Positions 45,133 through 53,938 are shown, counted from the stretch's first letter. The stretch: DNA of 63,169 bases from Methanoculleus chikugoensis (GCF_900095385.1 NZ_FMID01000044.1:1-63169); one strand, 5' to 3'. Notes: generated by a model not told the origin, from the sequence alone. Translations and numbers: made by a program.

Positions 45133-46368
45133 TTGCGAGATGCATTCATTCCCGGAGTCAATATTGGGCTCGTAGGTCACGTCGATCACGGCAAGACCAC
45201 TCTGGTCAGCGCGCTGACCGGGGCCTGGACGGACAGGCACAGCGAGGAGATCAAACGCGGCATCTCCATCCGGCTCGGCTACGCGGACACGACGTTTTAC
45301 CGATGCGAGAACTGTGAGGGGGCTGATGCCTACACCTCCCAACCGGAATGCCCGAACTGCGGCGGGAAGGCAGTTCCGTTCCGGACGGTCTCGTTCGTCG
45401 ACGCGCCGGGCCACGAGACGCTGATGGCGACGATGCTCTCGGGTTCCGCGCTGATGGACGGCGCGATGCTCGTCATCGCTGCAAACGAGGTCTGCCCGCA
45501 GCCCCAGACCAAGGAGCACCTGATGGCGCTCGAGCTGATCGGCATCAAGAGGATCGTCATCGTCCAGAACAAGATCGATGTGGTTACGCAGAGCGAGGCA
45601 CTGGAGCACTACAAACAGATCAAGCGGTTCATCAAGGGCACCATTGCCGAGAACGCGCCCATCATCCCGGTCTCCGCGCAGAAAGGAGTCAATATCGGTG
45701 TCCTGATCCAGACGCTCAACGAGGCCATCCCGGAGCCCGACCGCAACCCGGAGATCGACCCGCTGCTGCTCATCGCACGGTCGTTCGACGTCAACAAACC
45801 CGGTTGCAACTGGCGGGACGTGAAGGGCGGCGTCATCGGCGGTTCGCTCATCCGGGGTGTCCTCCGCGAAGGAGACGACATCGAGATCCGCCCCGGCCGG
45901 CAGGTCCAGATCGAGAATCGGACGAAGTGGGAGCCGATCGAGACAAAGATCACCTCCATCAACGCAGGCAAGATCGGCGTGACCGAGGCGGCGCCCGGGG
46001 GTCTCCTCGGCGTCGCGACGAAACTCGATCCGGCACTGACGAAGAGCGACGCCCTCGCCGGGCAGGTTGCCGGGCTTGCGGGGAAACTCCCGCCGGTCTG
46101 GGAACGGCTGAAGTTCGACGTCACGCTGATGGATCGGGTGGTCGGCGCGGACAGCGAGCAGATCATCGAACCCCTGAAGCACAAGGAGCCGCTGATGCTC
46201 TCGGTCGGCACCGCCGTCACCGTCGGCGTGATCGTGAACACGAAGAAGAACCAGATGGAGGTTCAGCTGAAGCGGGCGGTCTGCGCGGAGGTCGGCGCAC
46301 GGATCGCCATCAGCAGGCAGGTCGGCGGACGATGGCGGCTGATCGGCATGGGTGTTCTGGTCGAGTGA
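45133..46368 (+). CDS. eif2g: Translation initiation factor aIF2, gamma subunit
   Basis: 411 aa from a TTG start. GTPase motifs: [13 protein letters not shown] (residues 10-22), DAPGHE, and NKIDV. The zinc knuckle CxxC...CxxC (CENC and CPNC) lies in the expected insert. It carries initiator Met-tRNA to the ribosome. The start is set by AAGGAGG at 45115; the frame runs from a TTG at 45109 but that part lacks homology. It heads the aIF2g-PIN-Rpo7-Spt4-DPCK cluster. Confidence 0.96.
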   Translation: MRDAFIPGVNIGLVGHVDHGKTTLVSALTGAWTDRHSEEIKRGISIRLGYADTTFYRCENCEGADAYTSQPECPNCGGKAVPFRTVSFVDAPGHETLMATMLSGSALMDGAMLVIAANEVCPQPQTKEHLMALELIGIKRIVIVQNKIDVVTQSEALEHYKQIKRFIKGTIAENAPIIPVSAQKGVNIGVLIQTLNEAIPEPDRNPEIDPLLLIARSFDVNKPGCNWRDVKGGVIGGSLIRGVLREGDDIEIRPGRQVQIENRTKWEPIETKITSINAGKIGVTEAAPGGLLGVATKLDPALTKSDALAGQVAGLAGKLPPVWERLKFDVTLMDRVVGADSEQIIEPLKHKEPLMLSVGTAVTVGVIVNTKKNQMEVQLKRAVCAEVGARIAISRQVGGRWRLIGMGVLVE

Positions 46369-46745
46369 GGGTTCTCCTCGACACGAACGCCCTGCTGATG
46401 CCGGCCCAGTTCGGGATCGACCTGTATGACGGGCTTATGGCACTCTTCGGGGACTTCGAACCGGTAACGCTCGAAGAGGTGATGGGTGAACTCTCGGGGC
46501 TCGCCCGGGGTCGGGGCCGCGATGCGGCCGCCGCCCGTGTGGGCCTTGCAATGGCCCGGTGCTCGACGGTCGTCCCGAGCGGGAGTTCCGCGGAGCACGT
46601 GGACGACCGGGTGATCGAGTATGCCCGACGGGAAGGATGCACCGTGGTGACGAATGATCGCCAGCTCCGGAACGCTCTCCTCCGCGAGGGGATCGACGTT
46701 GTTTCGATGCGGAGAGGGAGAACACTGGAGCTGATGAGGGGATAA
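46365..46745 (+). CDS. PIN-domain RNA-processing protein (Fcf1/UTP24-like)
   Basis: 126 aa. PIN catalytic acids appear in [11 protein letters not shown] (Asp near residue 6), EEVMGEL, and [13 protein letters not shown]. This domain order and its location between aIF2-gamma and Rpo7 match the archaeal Fcf1-like nuclease proposed to act in rRNA processing, rather than a VapC toxin: no antitoxin is adjacent. GTG start overlaps the aIF2-gamma stop. Confidence 0.85.
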   Translation: MRVLLDTNALLMPAQFGIDLYDGLMALFGDFEPVTLEEVMGELSGLARGRGRDAAAARVGLAMARCSTVVPSGSSAEHVDDRVIEYARREGCTVVTNDRQLRNALLREGIDVVSMRRGRTLELMRG

Positions 46746-46753
46746 GTGAAACT

Positions 46754-47320
46754 ATGTACTATAAGATGATACTGGAGGACAAGGTGCGCGTTCCGCCGCA
46801 CCGCCTCGGGGAAGACCTGGAGAAGGTCATCCTCAACGTGCTGCAGGAGCAGCTGGAAGGCAGCATCGCAAAGGAGATCGGCATCTTCATTGCGGTGACG
46901 AATATTCTCAACGTCGGCGAGGGAGAACTGATCCCCGGGGACGGCGCCGTCTACTACGACGTCAGGTTCGAGGCTGCGGTGCTCCGCCTGGGGCTCCAGG
47001 AGGTGATCGAGGGGCAGGTGGTCGAGACGACGAGTTTCGGCGCCTTCGTCAGCCTGGGCCCCATCGACGCCATGCTCCACGTGAGCCAGATATCGGACGA
47101 ATACATCAACTACGACGAGAAGAACGGCAGGCTGATCTGCCAGGACTCGAAGCGCTCGATCTCCGTCGGCGACGGTGTCCGGGCCCGGATCGTTGCGCTC
47201 TCGCTGAACGAGCGCGAGCCCAGAGAGAGCAAGATCGGGCTCACCATGCGCCAGTCGGGCCTCGGAACCACGACCTGGCTGGAAGAGGAACTCGAAGAGG
47301 AGAAGAAGGGGGCGGCATAG
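46754..47320 (+). CDS. rpoE1: RNA polymerase subunit Rpo7 (RpoE')
   Basis: 188 aa. N-terminal MYYKMILEDKVRVPPHRLG, then an S1/OB RNA-binding domain (VIEGQVVETTSFGAFVSLGPIDAMLHVSQI). With Rpo4 (not here) it forms the polymerase stalk that guides transcript and promoter opening. Followed one base later by the Spt4 gene, as in most archaea. Confidence 0.96.
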   Translation: MYYKMILEDKVRVPPHRLGEDLEKVILNVLQEQLEGSIAKEIGIFIAVTNILNVGEGELIPGDGAVYYDVRFEAAVLRLGLQEVIEGQVVETTSFGAFVSLGPIDAMLHVSQISDEYINYDEKNGRLICQDSKRSISVGDGVRARIVALSLNEREPRESKIGLTMRQSGLGTTTWLEEELEEEKKGAA

Positions 47321-47321
47321 G

Positions 47322-47522
47322 ATGGTCGTCCGTAAGAAGGTGGTCAAGGTCTGCCGCGAGTGTCACCGGGTCGTCGAGGGGGAGAGCTGCGTGATCTGCG
47401 CCACGTCGAACCTGAGCGAGGACTGGGCGGGCTATGTGGTGATCATCGATCCGGAGCGCTCGGAGATCGCAAAGAAGATGAACGTCACCATGGCCGGCAG
47501 GTACGCGCTGAAGGTCCGCTGA
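47322..47522 (+). CDS. spt4: Transcription elongation factor Spt4 (RpoE'')
   Basis: 66 aa zinc-ribbon protein. Two CxxC pairs (CREC and CVIC) are followed by LSEDWAGYVVIIDPERSEIAKKM, the family signature. It partners Spt5/NusG at the polymerase clamp to aid elongation. Shares one base with the next start (TGATG). Confidence 0.95.
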   Translation: MVVRKKVVKVCRECHRVVEGESCVICATSNLSEDWAGYVVIIDPERSEIAKKMNVTMAGRYALKVR

Positions 47523-48007
47523 TGCTCCGGCTTCCCGAAGCGTACCGGGGTCTCTTCAAGAGACCGTTCGGCACTCTTTACGGGAGCATCGGCGAACTCC
47601 TCCCCCGGCTCGAAGGACGACCGGTCTACGCCGTCGGCGATGTGGTGACCCATAACCTCCTTGCCGCAGGGGTCGTTCCCGAGATCGCCATCATCGACGG
47701 CTACACGATGCGCACGCCCTGCAACCGTTCGCCCCTGCTCCGGGCGAGATGGCTGACGGTAAAGAACCCTCCCGGCACGATCACCGCCGAACTTGAGGAC
47801 GCGATCGAGGAGGTCGTCGGAGATCCTCCGGCGGTGATCTTCGTCGACGGGGAAGAGGATCTCGCGGTCATCCCGCTCGTCATCGCCGCGCCGGACGGGG
47901 CCGCCGTCCTCTACGGCCAGCCGGGAGAGGGAGTCGTCCTCCGGCTCGTGGACACGGCGGCAAAGCAGGAAGCCGCGTCCATGCTGAGTGTTTTCGTGCG
48001 TGAGTGA
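47522..48007 (+). CDS. GTP-dependent dephospho-CoA kinase (DUF359)
   Basis: 161 aa. Archaeal DPCK pattern: PFGTLYGSIGELLPRL, VYAVGDVVTHNLLAAG, IDGYTMR, NPPGTIT and a C-terminal IFVDGEEDLAVIPLVIAAP. It completes CoA synthesis using GTP, replacing the unrelated bacterial CoaE. It sits in the conserved neighbourhood between Spt4 and S24e. Confidence 0.92.
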   Translation: MLRLPEAYRGLFKRPFGTLYGSIGELLPRLEGRPVYAVGDVVTHNLLAAGVVPEIAIIDGYTMRTPCNRSPLLRARWLTVKNPPGTITAELEDAIEEVVGDPPAVIFVDGEEDLAVIPLVIAAPDGAAVLYGQPGEGVVLRLVDTAAKQEAASMLSVFVRE

Positions 48008-48040
48008 GGAAAGGGACTATATCGCCATCTCGTTACGTTG

Positions 48041-48130
48041 CCTCACGCGAAGTTCAGTACAATTACCTGGGGTTCCTTTTGCGGCTTCGCGTGAACCGAT
48101 CGTATGGGTAATTACCCGACCTCACGTGAG
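48041..48130. repeat. Cluster of palindromes before rps24e
   Basis: Within 90 bp: TCACGCGAAG (48043-48052) paired with CTTCGCGTGA (48085-48094), a perfect 10-bp inverted repeat; the 12-bp palindrome GGGTAATTACCC (48106-48117); and the 10-bp palindrome CTCACGTGAG (48121-48130). The second arm includes the 14-mer shared with the repeat at 42896-42909. Confidence 0.6.
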
Positions 48131-48195
48131 ATACAACTGCTTCGAAGGCGGGGCGCAGGAGCGCCGGAACGAGCCCGACCCCGCACCCCATCCCA

Positions 48196-48206
48196 GAGTA
48201 TAAATA
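48196..48206 (+). promoter_or_regulatory. TATA box of rps24e
   Basis: GAGTATAAATA, with the TATA core at about 48199-48206 and 30-37 nt before the ATG at 48236, gives a leaderless or very short-leader transcript covering rps24e and rps27ae. Confidence 0.6.
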
Positions 48207-48235
48207 AATCCGTCAACAATATTTTAGGGATATCG

Positions 48236-48529
48236 ATGGACTTCAAAATTACCCGTGATCTGAAGAACGAGTTGCTGAAGAGGAGAGAACTCGAGTTTAC
48301 TCTCACCTTCGACGGGCCGACGCCCTCGCGGAAGAGCATTCAGGAGAAGCTCGCCGCACTGCAGAACAAGGATGAGAACCTCATCGTGCTGGACCTGGAG
48401 AGAACCCGGTTCGGGAAGATGGAACTCTTCGGCCGTGCCCGGATCTACGACGACGAGGAGAGCAAGACCTCGACCGAGAAGGCATACCTGCTCAAGCGCG
48501 GCGAGCCGAAGGCGGAGAGCGAGGCGTAA
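48236..48529 (+). CDS. rps24e: Ribosomal protein eS24
   Basis: 97 aa. MDFKITRDLKNELLKRRELEF and PSRKSIQEKLAAL are typical of archaeal S24e, with the FGRARIYDD strand. Small-subunit protein absent from bacteria. ATG 48236 follows a TATA box; the frame extends upstream through the repeat cluster but has no homology there. Two bases separate it from rps27ae. Confidence 0.96.
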   Translation: MDFKITRDLKNELLKRRELEFTLTFDGPTPSRKSIQEKLAALQNKDENLIVLDLERTRFGKMELFGRARIYDDEESKTSTEKAYLLKRGEPKAESEA

Positions 48530-48531
48530 CC

Positions 48532-48711
48532 ATGGCAGCCAAGAAGCAGGTCTCGGCCAAGGGCAAGAGATACGAGTGCTACGAAGTCAAGGGCGATACC
48601 GCGGTCCTGCAGAAGCGGCACTGCCCCCGGTGCGGCCCCGGCGTACTGATGGCCGCGCACAAGGACCGGGTAGCCTGCGGCAAGTGCGGCTACACCGAGT
48701 TCCAGAAGTAG
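48532..48711 (+). CDS. rps27ae: Ribosomal protein eS31 (S27ae)
   Basis: 59 aa. Zinc ribbon with CPRC and CGKC pairs (RHCPRCGPGVLMAAHKDRVACGKCG). In eukaryotes it is fused to ubiquitin; in archaea it is a free small protein coupled to S24e, as here. Starts 2 bp after rps24e. Confidence 0.95.
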   Translation: MAAKKQVSAKGKRYECYEVKGDTAVLQKRHCPRCGPGVLMAAHKDRVACGKCGYTEFQK

Positions 48712-48790
48712 GTCCTCACCTGGATACACGATACGGGCGCGGCATCGGCCGCGGCCGGCCTTTTTCTCGTAACGGAGCGATACCTGTTTT

Positions 48791-50374
48791 ATGCCGGATA
48801 TGATGCCCGACGACGGGCTGGTGCTGGGGCTTGAAGGAACCGCGTGGAACCTCAGTGCCGCCCTCTTCGGGGACGACCTGATTGCCCTCCATTCGGCGCC
48901 GTACGTACCGCCGAAAGGCGGGATCCACCCGCGAGAGGCCGCGCAGCATCACGCCTCGGCGATGAAGGAGGTCGTCTCCCGGGTGCTCACGGAGCCGGAG
49001 CGGATCCGGGCTGTCGCCTTCTCCCAGGGGCCCGGCCTCGGGCCGTCGCTCCGGACGGTGGCGACCGCCGCACGCGCCCTCTCGATCGCCCTCGGCGTCC
49101 CGCTCGTCGGCGTCAACCACTGCGTGGCGCACGTCGAGATCGGGAGGTGGGCGACCGGATTTTCGGATCCGATCGTCCTGTACGCGAGTGGCGCAAACAC
49201 GCAGGTGCTCGGTTACCTGAACGGCCGTTACCGGATATTCGGGGAGACGCTGGATATCGGGCTCGGGAACGGGCTCGACAAATTCGCCCGGAGCCACGAT
49301 CTCCCGCACCCGGGCGGGCCCGCCATCGAGAGGCTTGCGCGGGAGGGTGAGTACATCGAACTTCCCTACACGGTGAAGGGGATGGATCTCGCCTTCTCGG
49401 GGCTCGTCAGCGCCGCCCAGGAGAGCAGCGCGCCCCTCGAAGACGTCTGCTTCGGCCTGCAGGAGACCGCGTTCGCGATGTGCGTCGAGGTGACGGAGCG
49501 CGCGCTCGCCCACGCGGGCAAGGACGAGGTGCTGCTGGTCGGGGGGGTCGGCGCGAACGGGCGGCTGCAGGAGATGCTCCGGGTGATGTGCGAGGAGCGG
49601 GGGGCGGCGTTCGCCGTCCCCGAACGGACGTTCCTCGGCGACAACGGTGCGATGATCGCCTATACGGGGAAGGTCATGCTGGAGCACGGGGTCACGCTCC
49701 CCCTTGAAGAGTCACAGATCCGCCCCGGCTACCGGGCGGACGAGGTGGAGGTCGCCTGGCGGACGGAGCCCGGCGAAGTCTTTTCACTCGGGCCGCACGA
49801 GGGCGGCGTCGCCCGGGGTGCGGAGGCGGTCGTGGAGATCGGGGAGGAGGATGTGATCAAGCGCCGGCCGAGCAAGCGCTACCGCTACCCGGGCCTCGAC
49901 CGGCGGCTGATCGCGGAGCGGACGCGGGCGGAGGCGCGCCTGATCGCGACGGCGCGGCGGGGGGGCGTCCCGACCCCGGTGATCCGCGACGTCACCGCGG
50001 ACACGATCGTGATGGAGCGGGTCAAGGGCGAGGTGCTGAAGTACGTCACCGCGCCGGAGACGATCCGGCTCGCGGGCGAGGCGGTCGGGCGGCTGCACGG
50101 GACGGGGATCGTCCACGGCGACCTGACGACGAGCAACATGATCGTCCGCGACGGCCAGTGCGTCCTGATTGACTTCGGGCTTGCGTCGACGTCGTCCGAG
50201 GTCGAGAGCCGCGGGGTCGATCTCCACGTCTTCTTCCAGACGCTCGAGAGCACGACGGAGAACTTCGAGGAGTTGAAGGCGGCCTTTATCAGGGGCTACG
50301 CGGGCGCGTTCCCGGAGGCGGACGAGGTTCTCGCCCGCGAGCACGAGGTGGAACTGCGAGGGCGGTACCTGTGA
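48791..50374 (+). CDS. Kae1-Bud32 fusion: tRNA threonylcarbamoyladenosine synthase with kinase
   Basis: 527 aa, natural fusion. Residues 1-325 are Kae1/TsaD (metal motif NHCVAHVEIG near 110-119, then GGVGANGRL). The rest is the atypical kinase Bud32 (KRYRYPGLD, VHGDLTTSNMIV, LIDFGLAS). It installs t6A37 on ANN-decoding tRNAs within KEOPS. The fusion is known from methanogens such as Methanocaldococcus; the other KEOPS members (Pcc1, Cgi121) are not in the window. Confidence 0.96.
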   Translation: MPDMMPDDGLVLGLEGTAWNLSAALFGDDLIALHSAPYVPPKGGIHPREAAQHHASAMKEVVSRVLTEPERIRAVAFSQGPGLGPSLRTVATAARALSIALGVPLVGVNHCVAHVEIGRWATGFSDPIVLYASGANTQVLGYLNGRYRIFGETLDIGLGNGLDKFARSHDLPHPGGPAIERLAREGEYIELPYTVKGMDLAFSGLVSAAQESSAPLEDVCFGLQETAFAMCVEVTERALAHAGKDEVLLVGGVGANGRLQEMLRVMCEERGAAFAVPERTFLGDNGAMIAYTGKVMLEHGVTLPLEESQIRPGYRADEVEVAWRTEPGEVFSLGPHEGGVARGAEAVVEIGEEDVIKRRPSKRYRYPGLDRRLIAERTRAEARLIATARRGGVPTPVIRDVTADTIVMERVKGEVLKYVTAPETIRLAGEAVGRLHGTGIVHGDLTTSNMIVRDGQCVLIDFGLASTSSEVESRGVDLHVFFQTLESTTENFEELKAAFIRGYAGAFPEADEVLAREHEVELRGRYL

Positions 50375-50949
50375 AGGTCGCGGTGGTGACGAGCAACCCG
50401 AACAAGGCGCGGGAGGTGGCGGCCTACTTTGCGGGGGTGCTCACGGTCGAACACGTCGCGCTCGAGTGCCCGGAGTTCCGCCACGCCGACGTGGGGGAGA
50501 TCGCCCGCGGGAAGGCGGAATTTGCCTATAAAACACTCTCCCGGCCGCTGATCGTCGACGACACCGGGCTCTTCGTCGACGCGCTCGGCGGGTTCCCCGG
50601 GCCGTACGCCGCCTACGTCCACGATACCATCGGCAACGCAGGAGTCCTGAAACTCATGGAGGGCGTGGAGGACCGGAACGCCCGGTTCGAGACGGCGATA
50701 GCGTTCGCGCGCGAGGACGGCATCCGGGTCTTCCGGGGAGTCCTCCCGGGGACGATCGTCGCCCCCCGGGGGGAGGAAGGGTTCGGCTACGACCCGATCT
50801 TCGAGTACGACGGGCGGACGCTCGCCGAGATCCCGCTCGCCGAGAAGAGCAGGATCTCTCACCGGGCACGGGCGCTCGAGGCGTTCCGCGCCTGGGTGGA
50901 GCGGGAGGCCGGAGGCGACAGAACTGTTAATATGAGCAAGAACGAATAG
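50371..50949 (+). CDS. XTP/dITP diphosphatase (HAM1/RdgB)
   Basis: 192 aa from a GTG overlapping the Kae1-Bud32 stop. Motifs: [44 protein letters not shown] and the closing [10 protein letters not shown]. It removes non-canonical purine triphosphates before they enter nucleic acid. A stable archaeal neighbour of Kae1. Confidence 0.95.
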   Translation: MKVAVVTSNPNKAREVAAYFAGVLTVEHVALECPEFRHADVGEIARGKAEFAYKTLSRPLIVDDTGLFVDALGGFPGPYAAYVHDTIGNAGVLKLMEGVEDRNARFETAIAFAREDGIRVFRGVLPGTIVAPRGEEGFGYDPIFEYDGRTLAEIPLAEKSRISHRARALEAFRAWVEREAGGDRTVNMSKNE

Positions 50950-50977
50950 TACCCAACTGACAAGTGGTGTTTTTAAC

Positions 50978-51124
50978 ATGGCGAGATTTCCCGAAGCTGA
51001 AGCACGTCTGCTCAACGTAAAGATCTGTATGAAATGCAACGCCCGGAACGCAATCCGCGCGACCAGCTGCCGCAAGTGCGGCTCGGACGAGCTCCGGCCC
51101 AAGTCCAAGGAACGGAAGGCGTAA
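50978..51124 (+). CDS. rpl40e: Ribosomal protein eL40
   Basis: 48 aa with a zinc-binding CMKC and CRKC pattern ([20 protein letters not shown]). Archaeal L40e is free of the ubiquitin fusion found in eukaryotes. It starts 28 bp after the HAM1 stop and lies in the same information-processing cluster. Confidence 0.93.
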   Translation: MARFPEAEARLLNVKICMKCNARNAIRATSCRKCGSDELRPKSKERKA

Positions 51125-51188
51125 CGCCGCTCGTCCGGCCCCCGGCATACTCTTTTTCCGCGCTGATCGCGGGTGAGCGCCCTGTTCA

Positions 51189-51839
51189 TCAGGCGCTGTA
51201 ATAGGTGACTTTTCTGCCCTCTTCGCTGTACTCGCCCCGGTAGGTCTCGATGTTGCGCTTGTAGCCGATCCGCTCCGTAAACCCGAGTTCACGGAGCCGT
51301 TCGCGGACGCGCATCACGTCCGCCTCGTCCGCCCAGTCCCGGGTGTAGACGTAGATGACCGACCGCTCGTCGCGTGAGTCCGGGTTCGGCTTCGCCGTGC
51401 TGACCTTTGCGGATATCCCGAGGGTTCCCTTCACCGTCTCGTCCCGGACCTTCCGCCATGCCTCGTCCACCTCATCCGCGGGGGCGAATATGAGCCATTT
51501 CCCCACCTGGTCGTCGTCGAGACCTCTCTCCGAAGGGCCGGGGGCGTCCTGGACGATCCAGTACATCCGGGTCGTCTTCGAGGGGAGGACGCCTTCACCC
51601 TCCCTGAGAGGTGCATAGATCGCATCGATCCCGCCGAACCGGCGGAGGAGCGCATCGGCAAGTTCAGGGTAGTCGTCCCGGAATCTCCCGAAGATCTCGC
51701 GGACGTCGGCCTCGAAATCGGTTCCCTGCCCGACGAGTTCGAAGAGGTGCGGGCCGCGGAGATGGAGTTCGCGGTTGAGGTAGATCTCAAAGAGCCCGTA
51801 CGCGACTTCGGCCAGGGACTCCGGATCGATCTCTTCCAT
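51189..51839 (-). CDS. Bles03/UPF0696-like protein (putative phosphothreonine lyase domain)
   Basis: 216 aa. The C-terminal half matches the pattern KWLIFAPADEVDEAWRKV, LGISAKVST and VYTRDWADEADVMRVRERLRELG as in the vertebrate Bles03/C11orf68 (DUF1917) family. Its biochemical role is unclear; some databases label the domain phosphothreonine-lyase-like. The N-terminal half is helical and unknown. ATG 51839 was chosen because homology starts there; the frame is open to 51977. 43 bp from thi4. Confidence 0.75.
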   Translation of the reverse strand: MEEIDPESLAEVAYGLFEIYLNRELHLRGPHLFELVGQGTDFEADVREIFGRFRDDYPELADALLRRFGGIDAIYAPLREGEGVLPSKTTRMYWIVQDAPGPSERGLDDDQVGKWLIFAPADEVDEAWRKVRDETVKGTLGISAKVSTAKPNPDSRDERSVIYVYTRDWADEADVMRVRERLRELGFTERIGYKRNIETYRGEYSEEGRKVTYYSA

Positions 51840-51882
51840 ACCTAATGGTAACCGCGGGGAGAGTAAAAAGAATTTTGAAGTG

Positions 51883-52656
51883 TCACCGGCCAAGCCTTTC
51901 AGCAACAAGCTCCGCGGCCCGCTCCCCGGACAGAAGCATCCCGCCGAAGATCGGGCCCATGCGGCACTCCCCGGCAACGGCGTTCGCCGCCATCCCGGTG
52001 ACGAAGAGGCCGGGGAAGACTTCTTTCGTGTGGTCGAGGATCCGGGTCTCGGCGCGCTCGGCCCACATGAAGCTCTCGCCCTTCACCCGGAGGTTGCCGC
52101 CTTTCCGCTCGACCATCCGGGCGACCACGGCGTCGTGGCCGGTCGCATCCACGGTGCAGGTGCAGGCCATGGTGAGCGGGTCGACGTGCAGCCCGGCCAT
52201 ATCGACGGGCGTCCAGTTGACGACGAGGCCGCCGACCCTGCCGTCGCCCCGGATCATGACGTCCTCGACGGAGGTGAGGTTGAAGAACTCGACGCCGGCG
52301 TCGCAGGCCGCCGCGGTGAGTTTCGCGACCGCTTCGACCGATTTCGCGACGTAGTAGCCCTCTTCGAACTCTTTGTAGGCGATACCGAACCGGTCGAGGA
52401 GCCGCCGGGCCTCTTCCTGGACGACGATCCGGGGAAACATCATCCCGCCGCCCCACATGCCGCCGCCGATGCTGAGTTTCTTCTCGATGAGTGCGCACTT
52501 AACATCCTTCTCACCGAGGAGCGCGGCGCAGGCGAGCCCCGAGGGACCTCCGCCGATGACGGCGGCGTCCATCTCGAGGTGGTCGATGATCGCCCGGTGC
52601 TGCTCCTCGAGAATGGCCCTGCTGATGGTCACTTCGTTCAGCGTCATCCGATTCAT
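51883..52656 (-). CDS. thi4: Thiazole synthase Thi4, archaeal sulfide-dependent type
   Basis: 257 aa. The N-terminal dinucleotide-binding GGGPSG (residues 35-40) and GGGMWGGGMMFPR are diagnostic. It makes ADP-thiazole for thiamine from NAD and glycine. The residue aligned with the suicide Cys of yeast Thi4 (C205) appears to be His157 (GLHVDP, 155-160). This fits a catalytic archaeal enzyme that takes sulfur from free sulfide instead of destroying its own Cys. The alignment is by eye. Confidence 0.92.
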   Translation of the reverse strand: MNRMTLNEVTISRAILEEQHRAIIDHLEMDAAVIGGGPSGLACAALLGEKDVKCALIEKKLSIGGGMWGGGMMFPRIVVQEEARRLLDRFGIAYKEFEEGYYVAKSVEAVAKLTAAACDAGVEFFNLTSVEDVMIRGDGRVGGLVVNWTPVDMAGLHVDPLTMACTCTVDATGHDAVVARMVERKGGNLRVKGESFMWAERAETRILDHTKEVFPGLFVTGMAANAVAGECRMGPIFGGMLLSGERAAELVAERLGR

Positions 52657-52785
52657 ATCTATGGCACCGGAGAGAGATAAGGGCACTGGCGCGTGTGCAA
52701 AACGCACCGGATCGCGGTTCAAGCGGAAGCAACCGGAGAGAGTGGCACAGACCTTAATAGCGATCCGGCACAATATATTTCCGTC

Positions 52786-53676
52786 ATGAAGTGGACGCGC
52801 GACTTCGGTCTCACTATGAGGATGTTTCTTACGTCGTTTCTGCTCCTCATAGTCTACCTGATCTTCCTGGGCGTCCTTTCCGCCCTGAACTTCCCCTTTT
52901 GGTCTCTCCTGTTGATCGCCGCCGGGATGGCGTTCCTCCAGTTCTTCTTCTCCGATAAGCTGGTGCTCTGGAGCACCAGCACCCGGATTGTCGAGGAGGA
53001 CGAATACCCGGAGCTGCACCGGATGGTCGAGGGCCTCGCCACGAGAGCGGGCCTCCCGAAACCGAAGGTCGGGATCATGGCTTCCCCGGTGCCGAACGCG
53101 TTCGCGACCGGCCGGAGCCCGAAGAACGCCGTGGTGGCGGTCACCGACTCGATCATGCGGACGCTCAACCGCGAGGAACTCGAAGCGGTGCTCGCCCACG
53201 AGATATCGCACGTGAAGAACCGGGACATGCTGACGTTGACGATGGCGAGTTTCCTCTCGATGCTCGCCTTCCTGATCATGCGCAACTGGTTCTTCATGGG
53301 GCTCTTCGGCGGCGGCGGCAACCGCGACAACAACATGGGCGCGCTGATCCTGGTCTACGTCGTCTCGATCGTCGTCTGGATCGTGAGCACGCTCCTCACC
53401 CGGGCGCTCTCCCGCTACCGGGAGTTCGCCGCGGACCGGGGCAGCGCCGCCCTGACGGAGAACCCCCGGGCGCTGATATCGGCGCTCCAGAAGATCAGCG
53501 GGCGGATGGACTACGTCCCCGCCGAGAAGAAACAGGAAGTGGAGGGCGCGAACGCGTTCTTCATCATCCCGGCCCTCTCCGGGAGATCCCTGATGGATCT
53601 CTTCTCCACGCACCCGTCGCTGGAGAAGCGGGTGGCAGCCCTCGAGGAGCTGGAAGCGCAGCGGCGCGGGTACTAA
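52786..53676 (+). CDS. htpX: Membrane zinc metalloprotease HtpX
   Basis: 296 aa M48 protease. Two N-terminal helices (12-32, 38-56), the zinc motif HEISH (138-142) followed by KNRD, two more helices (about 150-170, 185-205), and ADRG (FAADRGSA) with the third ligand. It degrades misfolded membrane proteins. TTAATAG about 30 nt before the ATG suggests a leaderless transcript. Divergent from thi4. Confidence 0.94.
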   Translation: MKWTRDFGLTMRMFLTSFLLLIVYLIFLGVLSALNFPFWSLLLIAAGMAFLQFFFSDKLVLWSTSTRIVEEDEYPELHRMVEGLATRAGLPKPKVGIMASPVPNAFATGRSPKNAVVAVTDSIMRTLNREELEAVLAHEISHVKNRDMLTLTMASFLSMLAFLIMRNWFFMGLFGGGGNRDNNMGALILVYVVSIVVWIVSTLLTRALSRYREFAADRGSAALTENPRALISALQKISGRMDYVPAEKKQEVEGANAFFIIPALSGRSLMDLFSTHPSLEKRVAALEELEAQRRGY

Positions 53677-53701
53677 CCCGCTCCGGCTCCTCTCCCACCC
53701 A

Positions 53702-53711
53702 ATATTTAATA
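53702..53711 (+). promoter_or_regulatory. TATA box of the tRNA operon
   Basis: ATATTTAATA lies 39-48 nt before the tRNA-Gly 5' end, consistent with a short 5' leader. Confidence 0.5.
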
Positions 53712-53749
53712 TTCAGCACGATCTATCTATGTAGGCATACCGTGCATTC

Positions 53750-53820
53750 GCATCGATGGTCTAGTGGTATGACTTTGGCCTTCCAAGCCAATAGCCCGGG
53801 TTCAATTCCCGGTCGATGCA
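53750..53820 (+). tRNA. tRNA-Gly (anticodon TCC)
   Basis: 71 nt without encoded CCA. The 7-bp acceptor stem GCATCGA/TCGATGC is perfect; discriminator A. Anticodon stem TTGGC/GCCAA has loop CTTCCAA, anticodon TCC. T-arm CCGGG TTCAATT CCCGG is complete. Uninterrupted. Confidence 0.95.
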
Positions 53821-53821
53821 T

Positions 53822-53896
53822 GGGGCTCGTGGTCTAGCTGGTTATGACGTCGCCTTCACACGGCGGAGGTCTCGAGTTCGAATCTCGACGAGCCCA
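53822..53896 (+). tRNA. tRNA-Val (anticodon CAC)
   Basis: 75 nt. Acceptor stem GGGCTCG/CGAGCCC, discriminator A, no encoded CCA. Anticodon arm TCGCC-TTCACAC-GGCGG gives CAC; T-loop TTCGAAT. It follows tRNA-Gly after a single base, so the two are probably transcribed and processed together. Confidence 0.95.
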
Positions 53897-53910
53897 CTCG
53901 CAATATGAGC

Positions 53911-53938
53911 CCTGATTCGGGAGATCAGGCGGATTTTT
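53911..53938 (+). terminator. Hairpin plus T run after tRNA-Val
   Basis: CCTGAT (53911-53916), 7-nt loop, ATCAGG (53924-53929), then CGGATTTTT. Positioned 14 nt after the tRNA 3' end. Confidence 0.5.

Noticed and set aside
46365-46745. PIN gene as a VapC toxin
   Set aside because: No antitoxin beside it, and its position between aIF2-gamma and Rpo7 matches the conserved archaeal processing nuclease.
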